This document shows, piece by piece, positions 58,787-64,000 of a stretch of DNA of 64,000 bases (position 1 is the first letter of the stretch; each line of letters opens with the position of its first letter). The notes under the pieces are model-generated. The model was not told the origin of the DNA and searched no databases. It saw only the letters and a list, made by a program, of their open reading frames with translations. This stretch comes from Glacieibacterium sp965200405 (lineage in GTDB: Bacteria > Pseudomonadota > Alphaproteobacteria > Sphingomonadales > Sphingomonadaceae). A program made the translations under genes and the position numbers. Where the stretch lies: assembly GCF_965200405.1 (NCBI RefSeq), contig NZ_OZ241356.1, positions 2,108,001 to 2,172,000 of the forward strand, in the 5' to 3' direction.

Positions 58787-60010
58787 TCAGCTGGCGTTGA
58801 ACGGCGCATCCTTGTCAGGGCGCAAGTCGCCGGGCAAGCCCAGCACCCGCTCGGCGATGATGTTGCGCAGGATCTCGTCGGTGCCTCCCGCGATCCGCAG
58901 GCCCGCCGCGCCGATATAGCTGCCCTGCAGGCGTGCGATGTCGACATTGCCTTCGCCGACCATGAAGCCGGCGCTCTCGCTGAGATCGAGGGCGAAGGCC
59001 GCCATGTCCTGCATGGTCTTGGCGACGACGACCTTGCTGATCGACGATTCAGGCCCGGGCATCTGGCCCTTCGACAGCGCCGACAGGGCACGCATCTGGG
59101 TTAGCTTGATACCCTCGTCGGCAATGTACGTCTGGGCGATGCGGTCGCGCACGGCGGTCTGCTCGATGGCGGCGCCGCGCTCGGTTTCGATACCCTGCGC
59201 CAGTTCGATCAGCGTCGCATAGCCCGGAGCGTGGCGCGGCTTGCCACCGACCGCCAGTCGCTCGTGCATCAGCGTCGTCAGCGCGACCTTCCAGCCGTCA
59301 CCCTCGGCACCCAGCCGGTGACTGTCGGGTACCCTGACGCCGGTGAAGAACACCTCGTTGAAGTCGCTGCCGCCCGACATCTGCTTGAGCGGTCGCACGT
59401 CGACGCCGGGGGCATGCATGTCGACGATGAACATCGTCAGGCCCTTGTGCTTGGGTTTCGACGGATCGGTACGACAGACGATGATGCCGAAGTCGGACAG
59501 GTGCGCGTTGGTGGTCCAAACCTTCTGGCCGTCGATCACCCAGTCTGCGTCTTTGGCGTCGCCGTCGCGCACCGCGCGGGTGCGGATGCCGGCGAGGTCG
59601 GAGCCTGCCGCAGGCTCGGAGAACAGCTGGCACCAGACCTCCTCGCCCGACAGCGCGGTGGCGACATAGCGGCCGATGACCTCGGGCGTGCCGTGGCTGA
59701 ACACCGTCGGGATGCACATGCCGAGGCCGATAGCGTACAGGCTGGTCGGTGCGTGGAAGCGGCTCTCCTCCTGGTTGTAGATGATCGACTGCATCGGGCC
59801 GAGGCCCTGGCCGCCCATCGCCTTTGGCCAGGTGATGCCGGTGTAGCCGGCGGCGTGCTTCTTCGCCTGCCAGGCCTTGGCATGGGCGACGAAGGCCTCG
59901 CTGCTGCGGCTGTCCTCGGGCAGGTCGCGGTACTCGCCGATGTTGGCCTCCAGCCAGGCGCGCGCGGCGGCACGGTACTCGGCTTCGGCGGGGGCGTCGT
60001 TGAAGTCCAT
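58787..60010 (-). CDS. Acyl-CoA dehydrogenase (first of adjacent pair)
   Basis: FAD-dependent alpha,beta-dehydrogenase of acyl-CoA thioesters, 407 residues. QLFSEPAAGSDLAGIRTRAV, VWTTNAHLSDFGIIVCRTD and GGSDFNEVFFTGVRVPDSH are the FAD/substrate blocks; RIAGGTDEILRNIIAERVLG is the C-terminal block. It follows the second dehydrogenase gene with 12 bases between. Neighbouring pairs of this type often form heterotetramers acting on steroid or terpenoid side chains; here that is inference. Confidence 0.9.
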   Translation of the reverse strand: MDFNDAPAEAEYRAAARAWLEANIGEYRDLPEDSRSSEAFVAHAKAWQAKKHAAGYTGITWPKAMGGQGLGPMQSIIYNQEESRFHAPTSLYAIGLGMCIPTVFSHGTPEVIGRYVATALSGEEVWCQLFSEPAAGSDLAGIRTRAVRDGDAKDADWVIDGQKVWTTNAHLSDFGIIVCRTDPSKPKHKGLTMFIVDMHAPGVDVRPLKQMSGGSDFNEVFFTGVRVPDSHRLGAEGDGWKVALTTLMHERLAVGGKPRHAPGYATLIELAQGIETERGAAIEQTAVRDRIAQTYIADEGIKLTQMRALSALSKGQMPGPESSISKVVVAKTMQDMAAFALDLSESAGFMVGEGNVDIARLQGSYIGAAGLRIAGGTDEILRNIIAERVLGLPGDLRPDKDAPFNAS

Positions 60011-60022
60011 GTTACTGCTCCC

Positions 60023-61123
60023 TCAGGCTGCGACGGCGTTGCGGCGCTCGAGCGTCCGCACCAGCCGGTCCGCCCACCATGATTTCGCGCCCAGCCCGGC
60101 GACCAGCGCGCGGTTGCGGCGATAGTAGAACTGGCAGTCGCTCTCCCAGGTGAAGCCGATGCCGCCGTGCAGCTGGACCGTCTCCTCGGCGCAGTAACCG
60201 AGCGCGTCGAGGCTGGCGACGCGGGCTGCCGATGCCGCCTGGCGCAGTTCGCCACCGCCGTCCTGCATAGCAAACGCGCCGTGCAGTGCGTGCGCGCGGG
60301 CCAGTTCGAGCTTGATGTACATGTCGGCGCACTTGTGTTTGACGCCCTGGTATCGCCCGATCTTCTGGCCGAAGGCAGTGCGCTCCTTGGCATAGGCGAC
60401 GGTCATGTCCATCGCCGCGGTGCCGGTGCCGAGCGCTTCGAAGGCGGACAGCACGGCGGCGCGGTCGAGCCAGTCCTGATAGTCGCCGGGGGTGCCGAGC
60501 GGCTGGGCCGGGGCGTTGGTCAGGGTCAGCCGGCCGTGACGACGAACGAGGTCGAGCGTCTCCTGCGCCTCGCGGGTGATGCCGGGGTCGGTCAGGTCGA
60601 TCAGGTACAGCTGCACTCCGTCGGGGCCGACGGCGCTGACGACCGCGATGTCGGCGGCGGTGAGGTCGGCGATCGGCACCTTGATACCGGTGATGCGGTC
60701 GCCGCTGACCTTGGCGGCGGCGGTCGCGGGCGAGGCGGCGTTGCCTTCCGCCCAGCCGGTGCAGGCGATCAGCGATCCCGCGGCGATGCCGGGCAGCCAC
60801 TTGGCCTGCTGCTCGTGCGAGCCGGCGAGGATCAGCGCCTCGGTCGCGAGCAGGGTCGACATGAACGGCACCGGTGCCAGGCTGCGGCCGATTTCCTCCG
60901 CCAGCACACAGGCTTCGTCGGGGCCAAGGCCGAGCCCGCCATGCGCCTCGGGCACACGTGCCGCGGGCCAGCCGAGCTCGACGATGGCGTTCCACAGCAT
61001 CGTGTCATAGGGCGCGTCGGAGACCATTGCGGCGCGCGCCACCTTGGGTCCGGCACGCTCGTCGAGGAAGCGTCGTGCCTGGTCGCGCAACGCCTTGGCG
61101 TCGTCGCTGAAGTCGAAGTTCAA
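60023..61123 (-). CDS. Acyl-CoA dehydrogenase (second of adjacent pair)
   Basis: A 366-residue relative of the preceding gene but with weaker motifs: EAHGGLGLGPDEACVLAEEI, IACTGWAEGNAASPATAAAK and QLHGGIGFTWESDCQFYYRR. The first active-site block is altered relative to standard dehydrogenases and the length is at the short end of the family, as in the non-catalytic or FAD-lacking halves of heterodimeric ACADs. It is the first gene of the operon, directly behind the palindrome at 61151-61167. Confidence 0.88.
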   Translation of the reverse strand: MNFDFSDDAKALRDQARRFLDERAGPKVARAAMVSDAPYDTMLWNAIVELGWPAARVPEAHGGLGLGPDEACVLAEEIGRSLAPVPFMSTLLATEALILAGSHEQQAKWLPGIAAGSLIACTGWAEGNAASPATAAAKVSGDRITGIKVPIADLTAADIAVVSAVGPDGVQLYLIDLTDPGITREAQETLDLVRRHGRLTLTNAPAQPLGTPGDYQDWLDRAAVLSAFEALGTGTAAMDMTVAYAKERTAFGQKIGRYQGVKHKCADMYIKLELARAHALHGAFAMQDGGGELRQAASAARVASLDALGYCAEETVQLHGGIGFTWESDCQFYYRRNRALVAGLGAKSWWADRLVRTLERRNAVAA

Positions 61124-61150
61124 GGTGCGCTCTCCCCAGAGATTGAACCT

Positions 61151-61167
61151 ACTTTACGTTAACGTGA
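61151..61167. promoter_or_regulatory. Palindromic operator upstream of the acyl-CoA dehydrogenases
   Basis: ACTTTACGTTAACGTGA, with the perfect 10-base core ACGTTAACGT (61156-61165), lies between the divergent acyl-CoA dehydrogenase (start 61123) and hypothetical gene (start 61216). On the minus strand it reads ACGTTAACGTAAAGT, sharing ACGNNANCGTAAAGT with the site at 33325. A fatty-acid or branched-chain regulator is likely. Confidence 0.55.
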
Positions 61168-61215
61168 GGCTCAAACAACCCTGGAATCCATCGGCCGCCA
61201 TGCTATTCTGGCGAG

Positions 61216-61632
61216 ATGATAAATAAGCTCGAGACGCAGGTCGCCGACGAACTCATGGAAGGCGCGACGCCCGCGGAGCGACAGGCCCTTGCTACCTGGG
61301 CGGGCGCGCTGCTCCGCATCCGCGACAATGGTGAAGACGGTTTCAGCAAGGCGCGCGACGCTTTCATAACGACGATCGACGGCTCGACGGCGTGGCCGAT
61401 CATTCGGCGGCTGGGCGACGCGATCAAACGCAACGCCTGGGACGAGCGCAGTACCGCCGAGCGTGCCGGGGTCGGTGCCGCCACCGCGATGGTTGCCTTG
61501 TTCGGCGGCGGTTTCGCGGTGCTGAGCGCGCTCGGCACCGCGGCAGGGGCGCCCTTGTGGATCGTCTTCGGCAGCGGCGATGGGCTGGCGCGGCGCCTGG
61601 TTGCTGCGGGGCTGGAGCCGCCGGTCGCCTAG
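61216..61632 (+). CDS. Conserved hypothetical protein with hydrophobic C-terminal half
   Basis: A 138-residue protein with a soluble helical first half (MINKLETQVADELMEGATPA ... LLRIRDNGEDGFSKARDAFI), then a Gly/Ala-rich hydrophobic stretch (GVGAATAMVALFGGGFAVLS) that looks like a membrane hairpin or pore-like helix. No named domain recognised. ATG at 61216 is the first codon after the palindromic region and the gene is divergent from the acyl-CoA dehydrogenases; convergent with the DUF1192 gene. Confidence 0.65.
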   Translation: MINKLETQVADELMEGATPAERQALATWAGALLRIRDNGEDGFSKARDAFITTIDGSTAWPIIRRLGDAIKRNAWDERSTAERAGVGAATAMVALFGGGFAVLSALGTAAGAPLWIVFGSGDGLARRLVAAGLEPPVA

Positions 61633-61633
61633 A

Positions 61634-61834
61634 TCAGCGCTTGAACAGTTCGTCGGCGGCGCTGCGGAACTTGCCGGCACCTTCGCGCTTGGCCCGGGTG
61701 CGAACGAGTTCGCTCTCCAGCAGCGCGATCCGCGTATCGAGCTCCGCCAGCGACAGCCGGTCGAGGTCCTCGCGGAGCAGGCTGGTGAGCGGATCGCCGT
61801 CCTTGCGGGCGGGCATGATGTCGTCGAGGTCCAT
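61634..61834 (-). CDS. DUF1192 family protein
   Basis: A 66-residue protein, MDLDDIMPARKDGDPLTSLL followed by REDLDRLSLAELDTRIALLE, with the predicted coiled-coil second half (RIALLESELVRTRAKREGAG) typical of DUF1192. The family is found across alphaproteobacteria, near zinc-binding oxidoreductases as here; function is unknown. ATG at 61834; a longer frame runs upstream through the next gene but is artefactual. It is divergent from the quinone oxidoreductase by 45 bases. Confidence 0.88.
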   Translation of the reverse strand: MDLDDIMPARKDGDPLTSLLREDLDRLSLAELDTRIALLESELVRTRAKREGAGKFRSAADELFKR

Positions 61835-61879
61835 GCGGTGAAAAGTTGACCCGGCGGCCCGTGGAGTCAATATCCGGGC

Positions 61880-62872
61880 ATGACCATCCCCACGACGATG
61901 ACCGCGATCGATCCCGAGCAGGCGGGCGGACCCGAGGTGCTGAAGGCCGTTACGCGACCCGTGCCGGTGGCAGGCCCGGGCGAGGTGCTGATCCGCGTCG
62001 CCGCAGCCGGGGTCAACCGGCCCGACGTGCTGCAGCGGCTGGGCCTGTACCCGATGCCGCCCGGCGCGCCCTCGATCCCCGGGCTGGAAGTCTCGGGCGA
62101 GATCGTCACCGGCAGCGGGCGCTGGCAGCCGGGCGACAAGGTCTGCGCGCTGATCGCGGGCGGCGGCTATGCCGAATATGCGGTCGCCCCGGCCGGGCAG
62201 TGCCTGCCGGTCCCCGAGGGCGTGAGCCTGGTCGATGCGGCGGGATTGCCCGAGACGTATTTCACCGTCTGGTCGAACCTGTTCCAGCGCGGCGCCGCGG
62301 CAGCGGGCGAGACGGCGCTGGTCCACGGCGGCACCAGCGGCATCGGCGTCACCGCCATCCTGTTGTCCAAGGCGCTGGGATTGCAGGTCATCGTCACGGC
62401 GGGCTCGGCGGCGAAGTGCGCGGCGGCGCTGGCGCTCGGGGCGGATCACGCGATCGATTACAAGGCGCAGGACTTCGTCGCCGAGGTGGCGCGGATCACC
62501 GGCGGCAAGGGCGTCGAGGTCGTGCTCGACATGGTCGGCGGCGATTACATCCCGCGCAATATTGCCAGCCTCGCCGACGAAGGGCGCCACGTCTCGATCG
62601 CCCTGCAGCGCGGCCCCAAAGTCGAGGTCAATTTCGGCGACGTGATGCGCAAGCGGCTGCACCTGAGCGGCTCGATGCTGCGCTCGCGCCCCGTAGCGTT
62701 CAAGGCGGCGGTCGCGGCGGAGCTGGAGCGCGTCGCATGGCCGCTGTTCGCCGACGGCCAGCTGCACGCCGTGACCGACAAGGTCTACCCGCTCGCGGAG
62801 GCCGCGGACGCCCACCGCCGCATGGAGGCGGGCGACCATGTCGGCAAGATCCTGCTTACAATGACGTCCTGA
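61880..62872 (+). CDS. NAD(P)H-quinone oxidoreductase (PIG3/QOR type)
   Basis: Zinc-free medium-chain reductase of 330 residues that reduces quinones with NADPH. It has VAAAGVNRPDVLQRLGLYPM, the Rossmann motif VHGGTSGIGVTAILLSKALG and VVLDMVGGDYIPRN, and no zinc-binding cysteines. ATG at 61880. It ends 17 bases inside the convergent kynA gene (62856-62872), a real overlap of coding sequences. Confidence 0.92.
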   Translation: MTIPTTMTAIDPEQAGGPEVLKAVTRPVPVAGPGEVLIRVAAAGVNRPDVLQRLGLYPMPPGAPSIPGLEVSGEIVTGSGRWQPGDKVCALIAGGGYAEYAVAPAGQCLPVPEGVSLVDAAGLPETYFTVWSNLFQRGAAAAGETALVHGGTSGIGVTAILLSKALGLQVIVTAGSAAKCAAALALGADHAIDYKAQDFVAEVARITGGKGVEVVLDMVGGDYIPRNIASLADEGRHVSIALQRGPKVEVNFGDVMRKRLHLSGSMLRSRPVAFKAAVAAELERVAWPLFADGQLHAVTDKVYPLAEAADAHRRMEAGDHVGKILLTMTS

Positions 62873-63653
62873 CCTTGAGCAGCTCGGGGAAGAACGACTT
62901 GTCGAGCGCCTCGACGAGGTAGGAGACGCCGCCGGTGCCGCCGGTGCCGTGCTTGTAGCCGATGATGCGCTCGACGGTTTTCATATGGGCGAAGCGCCAC
63001 TGCTGGAAACGGAACTCGAGGTCGACGAGTTTCTCGGCCAGCTCGTACAGGTCCCAGTAGCGCTCGGGCTCGCGGTACACAGCCAGCCATGCCGCCTCGA
63101 CCGCCGGGTCGGCGCGGTGTGGCTGGGCGAAGTCGCGCTCCGCCTTAACGGGGAAGCCGCGGCGGGCGAGCAGGCGCAGGCATTCGTCGTAAAGGCTTGG
63201 CGAGGCATGCACGGCGAGCAGGTGGGCGTGGACCGCGGGGTCGCTCTCGTGAACGTCGAGGACCGCGCCGCCCTTGTTGCCGAGCAGGAACTCCAGCTCG
63301 CGGTACTGGTACGACTGAAACCCGCTGCTCTGACCCAAGCTGGGGCGGAAGGCGTTGTAGTCGCTGGGGGTCATCGTCGCGAGCACGTCCCAGCTCTGGA
63401 TCAGCTGGGTCTGGATGCGGCTGACCCGGGCGATCATCTTGAAGGCGCCGCCAAGGTTGTCGGCGGCGATACAGGCGCGCGCGGCGGACAGCTCATGGAT
63501 CGACAGCTTCATCCACAGCTCCGACGCCTGGTGGATGACTATGAACAGCAGCTCGTCATGGCTGGCGGAGCGCGGGTGCTGGGCGGCGAGCAGCTTGTCT
63601 AGGCCGAGGTAGTCGCCGTAGCTGAGGTCGGGCCGCTGGTGCGCGCCGGTCAT
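62856..63653 (-). CDS. kynA: Tryptophan 2,3-dioxygenase
   Basis: Heme enzyme opening the indole ring of tryptophan to N-formylkynurenine. The 265-residue protein has YGDYLGLDKLLAAQ, HDELLFIVIHQASELWMKL (distal His region) and RFAHMKTVERIIGYKHGTGG with the proximal heme His before the TVERIIG motif. ATG at 63653 overlaps the kynU stop in ATGA, so kynU-kynA are coupled. The formamidase (kynB) is not visible. It overlaps the convergent quinone oxidoreductase by 17 bases. Confidence 0.96.
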   Translation of the reverse strand: MTGAHQRPDLSYGDYLGLDKLLAAQHPRSASHDELLFIVIHQASELWMKLSIHELSAARACIAADNLGGAFKMIARVSRIQTQLIQSWDVLATMTPSDYNAFRPSLGQSSGFQSYQYRELEFLLGNKGGAVLDVHESDPAVHAHLLAVHASPSLYDECLRLLARRGFPVKAERDFAQPHRADPAVEAAWLAVYREPERYWDLYELAEKLVDLEFRFQQWRFAHMKTVERIIGYKHGTGGTGGVSYLVEALDKSFFPELLKVRTSL

Positions 63654-64000
63654 GTCACGGCCCGCCGCTTCTGATGCTGCGCGTCCTTCCACTCCCCCGA
63701 TTGCATGACGGCCGCCAGCACGGAGACGGCCTGCCAGACGTCGATGTTGCGCACGTACAGCGCTGGAAAGCCGAAGCGCAGGATGTCGGGCGCGCGGAAG
63801 TCGCCGATGACGCCGCGGCCGATCAGCGCCTGCATGATGGCATAGGCGGACGCGTGCGACAGGCTGACCTGGGCGCCGCGGCCGTCGCGTGGGCAGGCGA
63901 TGCCGAACTCCGGGCAGCGCTGCTCGACCAGCGTGATGAACAGGTCGCCGAGCGCGCGCGACTTGGCCGCCGCCGCAGCCATGTCGACTCCGTCGAAGGT
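63650..64000 (-). CDS. kynU: Kynureninase, C-terminal part (cut by window edge)
   Basis: PLP enzyme cleaving kynurenine or 3-hydroxykynurenine to anthranilate or 3-hydroxyanthranilate and alanine. Only the last ~116 residues are seen, and the frame is open to the window edge (TFDGVDMAAAAAKSRALGDL). Family features are VSLSHASAYAIMQALIGRGV, DFRAPDILRFGFPALYVR and the end. It lies upstream of kynA with an ATGA overlap, making a tryptophan-degradation unit. Confidence 0.92.
   Translation of the reverse strand, partial: TFDGVDMAAAAAKSRALGDLFITLVEQRCPEFGIACPRDGRGAQVSLSHASAYAIMQALIGRGVIGDFRAPDILRFGFPALYVRNIDVWQAVSVLAAVMQSGEWKDAQHQKRRAVT

Overview
The window is a GC-rich, densely coded chromosomal stretch from an alphaproteobacterium, most likely a member of the Sphingomonadales. 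Pointers are several exported RcnB-type proteins, a CC_3452-type exported protein, a DUF1192 protein, a PEPxxW-type PEP-CTERM protein, the truB-rpsO-pnp and glnB-glnA orders, a ubiG/lysC/ptsP neighbourhood, and families of CCTCCC/GGGAGG palindromes between genes. I see no rRNA, tRNA, CRISPR array, phage or transposase gene; almost everything reads as vertically inherited core metabolism with short accessory patches.

Layout. 1-1.6 kb: serA (cut by the window edge) and serC, serine biosynthesis, with a structured serC leader. 1.7-8.4 kb: a LOG-type nucleotide hydrolase, ppx/gppA overlapping rlmE, an exported M28 peptidase, and aguA-aguB (agmatine to putrescine) in overlapping frames. 8.4-12.3 kb: GNAT acetyltransferase, zinc alcohol dehydrogenase, WrbA, SpoU methyltransferase and AlkA glycosylase. 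12.4-14.8 kb: ferredoxin and a LytS/LytTR two-component pair. 14.9-16.3 kb: three tandem exported charged proteins, two of them RcnB-like. 16.3-21.6 kb: ubiG divergent from lysC, a nitronate monooxygenase and ptsP. 21.6-25.5 kb: SH3 protein, 2-hydroxyacid dehydrogenase, glycine-zipper lipoprotein, a second nitronate-monooxygenase-like protein and a small exported protein. 25.6-30.7 kb: the pnp, rpsO, truB, M50 protease cluster. 30.7-38.4 kb: a 26-residue membrane peptide, a UDG-like protein, an acyl-CoA synthetase, an MFS transporter overlapping a class A penicillin-binding protein, and prfC. 38.6-42 kb: a D,D-carboxypeptidase coupled to a RidA protein, then glnA and glnB.

42-46 kb: SDR and MFS genes, then a PEP-CTERM protein behind a near-consensus sigma-54 promoter, and an HNH protein. 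46.3-52.1 kb: clpA, a glutathione transferase, and a five-gene overlapping operon headed by a MarR regulator with a palindromic operator. 52.1-57.4 kb: a Bax-inhibitor-type membrane protein, the YbbP/YbbA ABC exporter divergent from tesA, and thpR. 57.4-64 kb: another 2-hydroxyacid dehydrogenase, an OsmC protein, two adjacent acyl-CoA dehydrogenases behind an ACGTTAACGT palindrome, DUF1192, a quinone oxidoreductase, and kynU-kynA (tryptophan breakdown, cut at the right edge).

No complete new multi-gene system is evident. The signals most worth following are regulatory: the sigma-54 promoter and palindrome in front of the PEP-CTERM gene, a shared ACGNNANCGTAAAGT motif upstream of two acyl-CoA operons, the MarR-headed operon, the tandem RcnB cluster with an internal perfect palindrome, a promoter-hairpin with no gene behind it, and a RidA gene whose only full-length start would be AUA.
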